A stretch of 64,000 nt of DNA, from contig NC_133026.1 of NCBI RefSeq assembly GCF_048771995.1, positions 54,933,001 through 54,997,000 of the forward strand. Direction: 5' to 3'. The notes under the pieces were generated by a model. It searched no databases. It had not been told where the DNA came from and saw only the letters and a program-made list of their open reading frames with translations. This DNA comes from Taeniopygia guttata (lineage: Eukaryota; Chordata; Aves; Passeriformes; Estrildidae). A program made the translations under genes and the position numbers. This document shows positions 10,879 through 21,579 of the stretch, piece by piece; the stretch's first letter is position 1, and every line of letters begins with the position of its first letter.

Positions 10879-11003
10879 TATACCATTGTAACTTTTTCTA
10901 CTTTCCGACTTTGCAGCTGCAGCTAGTTCTAGTTTTCTCTGCTCTTTCTAAGGCCTACATTTCTAGCTTTTTGAAAATCTTTTTACCTGTACTATTTTCT
11001 ACA
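10879..11003 (-). mobile_element. 5' LTR remnant of the ERVK-like provirus
   Basis: About 125 bp match 7449-7580, ending in TTTTCTACA at the provirus edge. Only the start of U3 is left. The rest of the LTR plus gag, pro and most of RT are deleted, joining U3 to RNase H. Confidence 0.83.
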
Positions 11004-11009
11004 GGAAAG
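11004..11009 (+). repeat. Target-site duplication GGAAAG (right copy)
   Basis: Matches 7044-7049 perfectly, next to the CA end of the 5' LTR remnant. Confidence 0.88.
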
Positions 11010-12289
11010 TTTCAGTCCTACAGAGGAATCTTAATTGTCTGATTGTAAATATTTTTTTAGACAAAATTGGCTAAGTAGATCCTACAGTCATTCCTAAATT
11101 TTGTGTGCAAAGAAGTAAAAGGAAAAATCCCAACTTTATATTAGAATTTAGTTTTTAAATGTGGAATGAAATAACAGATTTTAAGTAGATAGCAATTTGG
11201 ATATCTTAGAACTGCCAGTGAGAACAAGAATTTAGCCAACTTTCAGGACTAGATGATAAAATAAATTATATTTTTATTAAAAAATTAATTAGAGCTAAAC
11301 TCTAGTGCTTGAAGGCAGCTTTTTGCACAAAATAGAGCAGGAGCTGGAGCAAAGTCATTGTAACAGAACTGAACACTGGCAGCAATGCAGAGTGTGCTGG
11401 CAGCGCCCATATCTCAGCCCTAGGTGGAAAGTACATTCTTGCTGTGTGCACAACTACACTACAAATTGCACTACAGAATGGACAAACCCTCAAACATGCT
11501 GATGTTTTTCAAATGGAGTACAGTTCCTTAAAGCTGCGGAAGAATACTAGAATACATGTAAATATTTTACATTACACACTGCTAGAATTAGCATTAGCAC
11601 AAGTGAGACCTCAGGGATATTCCAGCACACAATTCTGTTTTTAAACAGAATAAGTTTACTGTGCATCATACTAAGATGAGGATGGTAATTATTTCATTAT
11701 TTGTAGATCTAAAATTGCACAGTTTAGGGGGTTTTTGTCAATGGAAGTAATGTTGAATGTTTGGTTGTTTCACTTCAAATAAAAGCTTACTTATTCATGT
11801 GGAAGATCACAGCCATGTTTATATGCACATAAAAAGCTTTTTAGCATGAGCTTGATCAGTTTCTGAGTGGCTTTGCTGCTCTATTTATTTTCATATTTCA
11901 TGTAGATGTTGGGCTTTCTCTGGTTTAAGTGCATACAGATTCAGAGAGGGTGAGCAGATTTTCCCTGACCTCCACAAGATGCCATGCATAGGCAGACTGG
12001 AAAGGATTGCCCCATTTTTGCCTACTTTGTTGGACAGCCCAAACTGTGGCTTTTTCTGTCTTGTTTATCTATTCTGCATAACTTTGTGCAGGCATCTGTT
12101 GGACATGCTCTCATACTTGCCAGATTCTCTGCAGTGTAGCTCTCTCTCCACGCTCATGTCTCACCTGTGGTTGTCTAATTGCAGGAGGAACAGGAGGAGC
12201 TTTTATGCTGTTGCCCACAGCAATACATTTTGCTTTTTTATGTGGAGATTAGCCTATATCCTGTTGGTGGTCTCCTGATGCTTGTGGAA
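11010..12289. other. ITGA9 intron, no feature seen
   Basis: Mostly AT-rich. Several overlapping short frames (11302-11644, 11979-12278) exist on both strands without any recognisable motif. Confidence 0.4.
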
Positions 12290-12500
12290 AGTGGAGCAGG
12301 GCAGGAGGTTGCTTTCCGTCAGGCCCGCGACCCACATGCTGTGACAGGCCTGCGGTTTCACAAGCACTGGTAACAATTCAGGAGGGAAAGACAGCGATGG
12401 CTGGTTTATTTTGGCAAGTGCTGTCCCAGACATGCTTCTCTCAGGTGTCAGGACTGCAGCAATGTGTCAGTACAAAGTCTTCTTCAGGAACAGTGTATTT
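12290..12500 (-). mobile_element. Possible LTR fragment (R-U5 type)
   Basis: The minus strand has AATAAA at 12405-12410 in the context GCCAAAATAAACCAG. This resembles the R region of the LTR at 1548-1808, and a GC-richer block with CpGs lies upstream. Ends are not visible, so this is a weak call. Confidence 0.28.
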
Positions 12501-13530
12501 ATGCACATCTAAACCAGGTATACACCATGCAAAGGCAAAAGTAAAATGTGATATATTATAACACAATAAATATTCTATTAATGATAGTTGTGCTTTACAA
12601 TGTTTTGGACTGAAATTCCTACATTTGAACTAGCTTGAGTTGTGAAGTGAATTATTTAATCCATATCATTTTAGATTAAGTGCACTAAAAAAACAAAATT
12701 TTACCGAAGAGGGAATGTGTAAGTGAAGACCAGGCTGGATGTTTGGGCAGCTGAGTGATCCATGGAGCCAGCTGTGGAAGTAATCTTCAAAACAAAGATT
12801 TTATATTAATTTATATTTACGACAGCAACATTATTTTGTTTCTCTGTGGTATGTTTAACACAGGAAATGAACATTTATCAAAACTAATTTATTTGACATT
12901 AAGCATGTCTCTGAGCTAAGCCTGTCCCTGTGGTATCCAAGTTCTGACTTGTCTAAAATGAGGTTTCTAGCATTGCTTTCTGGATTCCTGGGTCAAAGAA
13001 TTGATCTCTGGGTGTCCGTTATGTAATAAGAACCTCTTTGTGGATTTTTGAGAGGATTGTAGCGAGGAGGACAAGGAAACCAATACCCGTATATGGGGCT
13101 TTTTTTTTGCCTAGCTCTTCAATGTGTGCTACAAAGTACATTTTTGCCTTTTGTCTTAAAATGAGAATTTGAAGACTTTTTAGATTTTAGGAGAAACAAC
13201 TTGTGTTGTGTTCACACAACTTGTGTGACTGTATAAGTTTCTTTGAAAGAACACTTCTATTCCCCTACACAGAGTAGTTACCATTGCCTCACATATTGTT
13301 TCAGCATTCAGAAGCTATCTGAAGCTGACAAGGCTAAAGCTAACTTAAAATTCATCTATATAGTAAAATCAAATAAGTTTTCCCCTTTTTGGAAGGAGAG
13401 GCTTTCTCTTACTTAGGGCTTCAACATTAAGTCTTTTTAAATGGGCCAAAACATAAAGCCCATCATGTTCCAGTGAAAGAAAAAGATAAATACTCCTAAA
13501 CTCTGCACTTAATCTTTCCCAGTGGTTGCT
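12501..13530. other. ITGA9 intron, no feature seen
   Basis: AT-rich unique-looking sequence with no supported gene or repeat. Confidence 0.4.
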
Positions 13531-13536
13531 CTGTAT
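13531..13536 (+). repeat. Target-site duplication CTGTAT (left copy)
   Basis: Directly before the TG of the solo LTR; repeated at 13836-13841. Confidence 0.9.
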
Positions 13537-13835
13537 TGTGGTGGACTACAGGTGGCCTGCAGACCTCAAAGTATAAATAATGACAAATTTATAATGGAAA
13601 TATATGATCGATTACATAATTACCTTACTTATATAATTTGACCAGTAAGAGTGGGCCAGGCCATTGGGGACTCAGGCTCCTATTGGCTGGTTGACCAGGA
13701 AGTAACTGGCTCAGCCAATGAGGACTAACCTCATGGACTCCTTAGGTATATAAGGAAGCGAGATCGGGATAAAGTGAACTGTTTCTGCATGAACTCAGTA
13801 TGTCTTGTCACTGCTCTGTCTTCAAAACTGTGACA
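13537..13835 (+). mobile_element. 299-bp solo LTR with target-site duplication
   Basis: Bounded by TGTGGTGGAC and AACTGTGACA, with perfect 6-bp repeats CTGTAT at 13531-13536 and 13836-13841. Inside are three CCAAT-type sites (near 13660, 13682 and 13715, in both orientations) and a clear TATA box TATATAA at 13747-13753. The size and the 6-bp duplication suit a class II (alpharetrovirus-like or ERVK) LTR. No canonical AATAAA follows the TATA box. It is the clearest LTR in sense orientation within the ITGA9 introns. Confidence 0.9.
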
Positions 13836-13841
13836 CTGTAT
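13836..13841 (+). repeat. Target-site duplication CTGTAT (right copy)
   Basis: Directly after the CA of the solo LTR; identical to 13531-13536. Confidence 0.9.
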
Positions 13842-14015
13842 TATGTTACAAGCCCCAGATAATTTTCTCTCCCTTTCATTTACAGCTCAGGTGGCAGAAT
13901 CTAATTACTGTTTCCTGAGCAGTCATCACACCAATCCCCTTTCCTGGTGGCCAGGTTTTGGAGTAGTAACTCTGCAATGAATAAAATTTATTAAAAAAAA
14001 AAAAAAAAAAAAAAG
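13842..14015 (+). other. Sequence ending in AATAAA and a poly(A) run
   Basis: AATAAA near 13980 is followed about 10 bases later by some 22 consecutive A. This looks like the 3' end of a retroposed transcript, but I recognise no parent gene and find no flanking duplication. A chance A-run in intron is equally possible. Confidence 0.3.
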
Positions 14016-14130
14016 GACAAGCACAAAAAAAACCCCCAACACTACTGTTTCCACCCTGAGATGCATAGGGAAATAGAGTTATTGCATAAAACCTTTTTGA
14101 ATTTCAGTATAGGGGAGTAGTGTTGCTATT

Positions 14131-14149
14131 ATACATACATACACAAACA

Positions 14150-14185
<36 letters not shown>
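14131..14185 (+). repeat. (CA)n microsatellite
   Basis: ACAT/ACAA units pass into an uninterrupted CA run of about 17 repeats. It lies next to the 3' end of a CR1 copy. Confidence 0.93.
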
Positions 14186-14187
<2 letters not shown>

Positions 14188-14196
14188 TATGTATAC

Positions 14197-14935
14197 ATAA
14201 TCATAAAGTCAAGGTATTAAAAGACCTCCAAGATCATTGAGTCCATTTGACCAATCACCACCTTGTCAACTAGACCAATGGAAGTGAGTGCCATATCCAG
14301 TCATTTCTTGAACACTGCCAGAGATAGTAAGTCTGCTGCTTCCCTGGGTAGCCTATTCCAATGCTTAATCACCATTTCAGTGAAGAAATTCTTCCTCATG
14401 CCCAAACAGAACCTCCCCTGGCACAGCTTGAAGCCATTTCCTCTTGTCCTGTCACTAGCTGTCTGAGAGAAGTAGCTGACTTCCCCTCTTGCTACAGCCT
14501 ACTTTCACTTAATAGAATAGAGATCAGTAAGGTCACCCTGACCCTTCTTTTTTCCAGGCTGAAAAAACCTACTTCAATCAGCTACTCATTATATGATTTA
14601 TTCTGTAGACCCTACATCAGTTTCATTGTCCCTTCCTATGACTTGTGCTAGCATCTCGATGTCTTTCTTAAAGTAAATGGCTTGAATGGCTCAAAATTGG
14701 ACACAGTTCTCAAGGCGCAGCCTCACCAATGCTGAGTACAGGGAAACAATCACTGCCCTGGTCCTGCTGTTGCTGGTACAGGCAAGAATGTCATTTGCCT
14801 TCTTGGCCACCTGGGCACACTGCTGGCTCATGTTCAGACAGCTGTTGACCAGAACTTCCAGGTCCTTTTCCTCCAGACAGCTTTCCAGTCCCTCTGTCCC
14901 CATCCTGTATTGATACATGGGGTTGTTGCGACCAA
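14197..14935 (-). mobile_element. CR1 LINE 3' fragment, minus strand
   Basis: The plus strand begins with ATAATCATAAAGTCAAGG, a diverged form of the reversed CR1 tail. It continues through the conserved 3' blocks (for example AGAAATTCTTCCTCATG, and a stretch that on the minus strand encodes the CR1 C-terminal [17 protein letters not shown]). About 740 bp of the end of ORF2 and the 3' UTR are kept. Stops and shifts make it inactive. Confidence 0.92.
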
Positions 14936-14944
14936 AGTATACAT

Positions 14945-14996
14945 TTAGGTATGTGTACATATGCACATATATATGCATACATATACATATACTTCC
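14945..14996 (+). repeat. AT/GT-rich low-complexity tract
   Basis: Irregular ATGTACATATGCACATATATATGC-type sequence adjoining the CR1. Confidence 0.7.
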
Positions 14997-15419
14997 TATC
15001 TTTATTTGTCTCTCTCTCCCCCCACTCTATTTATAATCTTTCCAGTAAGAGTACATCGCAATTGAAAAAAAGTCCCCCAGCTGGATGTAATAGCTATATG
15101 ACTTTGAATGTTGTTTTTAGAAGTGGGGAGAGAGAAACCTATTGAAATTGAGTGGCATTTCATATTTGTGGTGAAAGTTGTGTTTATTGAAAGTTCACAT
15201 TTCTGTATGTATAATTCCAAGAATAAACCGTTATGTACTATGGTAAAGCCAAAAAATTAAGAATCGTTATTGTTGTTCAGATAAACAAGGCAGTCAGATC
15301 AACTTGCTGTGAAAGCACATACTAGGCACTACTAGTGAGAACAGTGTATTTCACAGCTGTGCTTCTTTGAAAGCAAATCAACAAAGAAATTAACTCGACA
15401 CAAATATGCTATGAGAGAT

Positions 15420-15912
15420 TCCAAATCAGAACTACAATTTAATAGTAAAATTACAATAAAGGCAGTAGTACAGAAACACTGTCTTGAACTGACACAGTCA
15501 GAATACAACCTGATACCCTGTTGGTCAGGATGGTGGTAGCAGTCCAGTTAAATGGTGTCTGCAGTACCACTGGAGTGGTGGATGTGGTCTGGTCAAAATG
15601 GTGATCCTGTAGAAAAGATCTGATCCTTCTCTGGAGGTCCAGTGGTGGTTATTGAGAGGTCCTGTCCTCTGGGAATCCAGTAGTGGTCCTTTCATGGTAT
15701 TCCAAGTTATATCCAGGGATGCTTTGTTCCTCTCCCAGGCCAGGGTATCTCACAGTGGGATGATGTGATTCCTTGAGTCGTGCTGAGAGACCTTGATGGC
15801 CCATCAGCAGAGATGGTCCCCCCAGGGTGGCTCTTGCTTCCCCAGAGGGAGTTATCAGAGCTAAGTCATGGAGAAGATAAAAAACACTGCTCCACCCATT
15901 TTAACAGATAAT
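15420..15912 (-). mobile_element. Diverged LTR, minus strand
   Basis: It shares ordered blocks with the 485 and 6326 LTRs: 'cagtcagaatacaacctga', 'accctgttgg', 'tcctgtagaaaaga', 'tctgggaatccag' and 'gatggcccat.agcagagatg'. Identity is much lower than between those two. On the minus strand an AATTGTAGT/TTTATTG region corresponds to R. It is a related subfamily or an older copy. Ends are approximate. Confidence 0.62.
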
Positions 15913-18900
15913 GTTAATGATAGTACAATACTTTTGGTATATTTGGTATACATCTTACATTGTAACGCAAGAGAACAGATCACAAAGGTCTTCCCTGCAG
16001 AGATGTAGATGGATGCACCAGTTGCCTTGGAACTTAAGAAGTCTGTATTTCTTCTAAATTCTTTCTTTTCTCCTTTATTTAAATATATGTCAATACTATA
16101 TTTTCAAACTTACTTATAAGTTCTCGCTCCCCTTTTCCCTCTAATTTTTCAGGTTGTCTTATTCATAAAAGTATGATCCCTGTTTGTAGCAACTTAATAG
16201 CCCATACCTGTCCTGTCTGCCATAAAAACTGCAAAAAGTGACTTTCTTTGGGTTCTCTAAAATTCCTCTTTCTGTAGTCCTCAAAACATTGCATTCTCTG
16301 TGGTTTTGTGATAAACTTTTCAATTTTACTGCTTTTGTTACCAATTTACCTAGTTGCTTTAAGTAAGTTGTTACTTGCTATCTCACATGTAGGCTTCTCA
16401 GGATGCTACTTTTTGATACAGACTCTAGGTGTGGTAGACTTAGAATAAGTTTTTTCAATATTATCCTGTTACAAATATTAAAAATGCAGTCATTTGATAA
16501 TTTACTGTGATTCAACACCAAGCCTGTATTACCTCCCAAGCATGGATAGATCTTAATTTGTATAGTATCTAGGAAGCCTTGAGAAGGAAATGGGACAATG
16601 GAAGTGGTTAGCTGTCTGTACAAAAAAAAATGAAGCTTTCACCAGGCAGAAGTTGACTGAACCATTTGAAGTCTCCTTATTTTCTTAAAGAAAATAAAAA
16701 TTTGTTTTATTTTTTCCTTCTCCTAAACCAAAGCAAGCACCACAAAATTTTTGTAGATCCTTGCCTTGCTGAGACCAAAACTTCAGTTTTCTACACCCAA
16801 TTACTCCACTAAAAGCTGTGCTTTTTGAATTCTGACTGGATGTTGCAGAAAGATTGAGTTTGGTCGTCTTTTATTTGTCCTTGCACAAGTAAATGGTTAA
16901 TGCTGCTGTTGTAGCCAAAATACTGCTTTCACCACTGAGTTTGCTGGCTGCTGTGTAATACTTGCTCACTACCCTCAAAAAAAAGATTGGCAACATTTCA
17001 GTTGTGGCATGTGTCCAGTACTTGTAAAATGCCTTTGTTATCTTTCTTGATAAAATGAGCTATGCAAATGTGCAACAAGTGTTCTCTGTGGTCTCAGTGT
17101 CCTCCAAATGAGAGCTGTGCATGCCAGAGTACTTTGAGAACATCACAGCCATTGCAACTGTGTTGCTCTTATCCTGGAACCATGCACACAAATGTAATCC
17201 ACTGGCAAGAGAGAGATAGAGTTGTAGTTCAGAATGTGTTTCAGAAAAGACAAAAGATAGCCATCATTTTCAGGAGTCCAAACCAGAAAAATAATGCAAA
17301 TTGCAAATAAGTACCTAAGCTTCCAAGATTTCCCACTACCAGAACTCAATATGTGTATTTATTGGAAGTCATTAGCATCTCTCAGACCCAAATACCAATA
17401 CAGAGCAAATGTGATTTGCCTAGTCTGAACTATTTCTTTAGAGTTGGTGTTACAATGGGCAATGCTGTATTATAACTTACACCAGATATAGCCATTTCCT
17501 TCTAGTTTGGCTAACCCATGAAGGTGACATATTCTTATAATTGTGAACATGGTGCAACTTTAATTAAAAGATTTTTCACAGATCAAATATATCAAAGTAG
17601 GATTGTAAAGCTACTTTTTATTGATTACAGAAATGGTCTTTAATGTTTCTAGTTTTCAAACAAAGCAAAAAAATATTTCATTAATGTTTATTTTCTTTGG
17701 AGAGGAAATAGAAAATATGGATTGAGATATGTCTTAAATTAATTGTGTTTACAGCAATGATTTCTTTAGGTACTGTCCTATTCCTTGTTGAGATTTTAGA
17801 AGACAATTTTATCTGGATGTATCTGCAGTAAACATTGTGTTCTTTCTCAGTTTTGTGAGTGATAATCAGAGATGAACTTTTGTTGATGACTGTGTTCATT
17901 CTACAACTTTTTAAAAATAAACTATACAGTAAAATTTCTCAATAGGTAAAAATTTTTAAACTATATGGAAGTGTGTTAAAATGTTGGCCAATCTTTTTAA
18001 TTATTCTTATAAGTATACTAGTAGCATCTGTCTTGCAAGATACTGTGCATAGTTACTATGCTGCAAGATGCAAGAAGTTTGTATTTTCATTAAACTCAGG
18101 TTACCCTAACTCAGCACTGAATTATCTAAGTCCATTCACTGGAATTCTCTTGATTTTTGAAGTACTAAGTCCTTAAAAAAAGATACTAGGTTTTCACAAA
18201 TGAAAGTCTAGATGAATAAGTCTTGTCTGATGGTACCTACATAGTAAAGATATTCCAAGGGTAAACAACAGATCTAATAGCTTATTCACTACATTACTGA
18301 GTAGCTCCATTGAAGCCAACTGAACAACTCCTGGAAGAAAAGTTGCACAAAAATTGGTTAGAGGAACAAATTATTGATGAGTGGGGTGACTCTGGCATCA
18401 GTGACAATAGCAAGGCATGCTGTATTAAAAGAACCTGATGGATTAAATTAGATTGTCTGTACTGGTGTCAGTTTCTGTGTGCAGTTAACTGCTTTTCATT
18501 CCTAAATACATCTTTTCCATGCATGCTACTAGTCTTAATTATGCATCTACTTTGAGATACCTAGCTTTAGTGACTGTTCTTGGCTATTTGGCCTTTCAGA
18601 TAGGTGTAGGGTATTTGGTTAAAAGAATAGTTTATTTAATGATTCCTTTAGATAAGTTTATTACTTGTGAATGTTCTTATCAAAAAAAGTTTTATCTTAT
18701 TATTTCAACATTACAAAGTAAGTGCGTAATAAAATGTGTGTTTAAAAACTATGCTTGTTTTAGTACTACAGTATGTGAAATAAGCTTACTTTTAATATCT
18801 ATGAAGGACTACAAATCTTCTCCCAGCATACCAGCAGTAACATCTTAGCCAGATTAGATGAAAGTAAGTTAAAAGTTAAGGGCTATTTTGTGTACATTGC

Positions 18901-20106
18901 TAATACTTATATGCCATAGCAATGTCTATCAGTTGCAATACACTAGGATCAGATACAGATGGTAGGTATCAAATTCTTCCACAGTAGCTAAACAAAGTGT
19001 TTGCAGAGGAGAATTTATCTTTGAGCAAGCTGCTGAACTTCTTTGCCTCAGTTCCCTGGCTGTACAAGTATATGTGTCATTGTGTACATGTATAAAGTGT
19101 GTATTACATGTGTGTGCAGCCACTGTGGAACGGCGATGTTTGAATCACATTACTTTCTTGCACTTGTTTCATTGAGCAAATGAGAACCTACATTATAAGA
19201 AAGTTGAGGGATTTGCCTCTCAAAAAATCAATGAAAGACCCAATAATCGAAGTCAGACCTCCTGAGTGCTCATGAGCTGACTTTAGTTACACTATCATCC
19301 TTCCTCCAAAAGGCACATTTTCTCCTTTAACTATAGACAAGACACATTGCTCCTCTCCAAACATGCCTTTTCCTCACATGGTGACCCAGGATTGACAGTT
19401 TGACAGTTCTTGGTGGAAAAGCTGCTACAAATATCTGTTCATGACCTCTTTGTACTGTGGCAAACATTCTTTAATTGGGACAAAGGACACACTGCATCCT
19501 CTTGAAACTGATGGCTTGTCAGAATCATGCAGGCCTATGCAAACCCAAGTGCAAAGTGTTTTTACCTGCCTTCTTGGTGGTGATAAAATGAGATGCATTT
19601 AGAGATGCATTATGAGATGCATACTAACCAGTGATCTGTCTCTACATGGCGAAATACTCCATGCTTCTAATTTCAGCAGCACTGCTTTGCAGATGTTGGG
19701 AGTGTTCCTCTGCCAGCTGGTGGCATCTTAATGGTGTGGGATTCCTGGCCCTGCTTTGACCCATGATTAGCTACATATTTTTCTAGCTGTGGTACTGTTT
19801 ACATGAAGGGAGACGTACCCAAGTAGCACACACCAAAAAAGATGAGATGTGTAAGTTGATTGTGAATGGCTTGGGACATCCACCTAGATTAGCAACGTGG
19901 CAGTAAAATATTAATTATGTAAATACAGACTATTCATCAGGTTTGACTGGACACTGCTTATATTAGATAAAGAAATTGTGTACCAGAGGAAAGACAGCTT
20001 GTAGTCGACTAAGGCACTGAACACAAAGTATGTTGTCAAAGCCTTATTCCATGGGAGATTTCTTCAGTGGTTCTTATGTTTTATTTCTTACCTCTTGGTT
20101 AATACT
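15913..20106. other. ITGA9 intron, no gene seen
   Basis: About 4.2 kb of AT-rich sequence. Longest frames (18519-18848, 16378-16623 reverse) are without motifs. A short GAGATGCAT repeat occurs three times at 19590-19622. The left few hundred bases could be decayed retroviral sequence attached to the LTR at 15420, but I cannot show it. Confidence 0.4.
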
Positions 20107-20114
20107 TACTTTGC

Positions 20115-20157
20115 TCTCTTTTCTTTTTACTTGTTGGCTTTTCTTTTTACTTGTTGG
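20115..20157 (+). repeat. Two-copy 20-bp tandem repeat
   Basis: TTTTCTTTTTACTTGTTGGC occurs twice in tandem. Confidence 0.85.
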
Positions 20158-21207
20158 CATATTGTGCCAACTCTTATCAATAGAGTAATAGAGTAATATT
20201 GTTAAAAATCAGCACTTCTTCTGTGCCGTTTTACACACAGTATGCACTAGAGAAACCTAATTAAAAACTACAAGATGGCAAAACCTTCTGATTCAGTTTT
20301 GAATTCTGTTTGATTATTTTTGTTCACAAACTTCTATTCCTAACTCAGTTATAGTCTTGAAGCACTACTGTAATTAAGACATAATGTTTTTACAGCAGTA
20401 TGTGACTGTTATATTTTTTTCTTTTTTCCTAACTACTTGCATTAATGGAAAAAAACTTTTAAAAATGCAAAATATAACCATTCTTCTACAATCCGTGTTT
20501 TAAGCTATTTCTCTTTTTATTTGATTGGGAGAATAAACCGTGTTGGGCATGATAAAAACACTTTAGAAATTTACCTAACAGTGAATAAAATAAAAGCAGA
20601 TATTGCTTGCCTTCTGATCAGCTCTTTTTTTTCCCAACTGCAAATTAAATTTTATTTTGTAAATTAAACACTCTTCAGACATATTTATAATTCACATCTT
20701 AGAGAGATAGCCACAGTCTCGTACTTCAGGATGTGTTGGGTAAGTGCTTATACTTTTGGAGTTTTGGAAAATACAAGATCTAGCTATTCAGCTTTTGGAT
20801 ATGCAGAAAGTAGCAGCAGAAAAAAAACTCAACAAGATAATGCATTATTGTGATGACAATTCAACTTGAAATAATTTTTGACTGCAGTTTTCTGTTTTTG
20901 TGGGTGCTTGAAGAATGCTATTCTGTGTGAGTGTTGTTAGATATGATTTACCTGGGATTGAAGGGCTTTAAAATTTGGCATGGCAGTTAAAGGGAGTTGT
21001 GTATGCTAAAGACTTTAAATACCCGTGTTTGAATATAGGACTTGACTGTGCTGTCACATGGCAAGAAATAACTTCACGATAATAGGTGTAATTTCCCATC
21101 TCAGACTAACAGTTTTTGTGTTACTCTATTATTCAGTATTGCCAGAAACATGCTTTCTTCTCAATGTATACTGTAGATGGCAGTAAGGTTGTGCTACAAA
21201 TGGGTAC

Positions 21208-21402
21208 ATGGGCTGGAATAATTAAACTATAGATGTGTGTAAAAACCTATGGATGGTTTTAGGTTTTGAAGTGACAAAAAATAACCAGTCCTTTCTAGAG
21301 GTGCTTCAAGAAGTATTAGAGCTGCTATAAGTAGGTAGTTTAGATTCAGAACCCATCCATGGGTTTTACACACATCCTTTAATTTAATTATTCTAGCCCA
21401 TC
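21208..21402. repeat. Inverted repeat with about 50-bp arms
   Basis: The left arm (about 21208-21258) and the right arm (about 21351-21402) are reverse complements over roughly 50 bases with a handful of mismatches and one small indel, and about 92 bases lie between. Shared blocks include ATGGGCT.GAATAATTAAA, GATGTGTGTAAAA and CCATGGATGG-type sequence. It may be a decayed palindromic mobile element or a hairpin-forming stretch. No target-site duplication was identified. Confidence 0.8.
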
Positions 21403-21467
21403 TATCTTTTTCTCATTTCCTGTGTTGTCTGTAGTGGATGATGCCTCCTCTTCCCTTATAACCCTTC

Positions 21468-21499
21468 AGCTTTCCACAGCTTTCCACAGCTTTCCACAG
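21468..21499 (+). repeat. Three-copy 10-bp tandem repeat
   Basis: The unit AGCTTTCCAC is repeated three times. Confidence 0.9.
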
Positions 21500-21579
21500 T
21501 CTCTCTTTGCCTCCTGTAAATGCACTCTCCTGTTGCTCTTCTTCTCATGAGTGCCTACCCCAGGCAGAGGCTTACTGAT

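Larger units (their letters stand above)
7050..11003 (-). mobile_element. Internally deleted ERVK-like provirus, minus strand
   Basis: This 3,954-bp element runs right to left: a remnant of the 5' LTR (10879-11003), the RNase H and integrase part of pol, env, a polypurine tract and a full 3' LTR (7050-7580). The ends are TG/CA, and GGAAAG flanks both sides (7044-7049 and 11004-11009), so the outer boundaries are secure. All of gag, protease and most of reverse transcriptase are missing, and the 5' LTR U3 joins directly to RNase H. The integrase resembles beta/alpha-retroviral (class II) enzymes. Numerous stops and frameshifts leave no intact gene. It is antisense to ITGA9. Confidence 0.9.
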
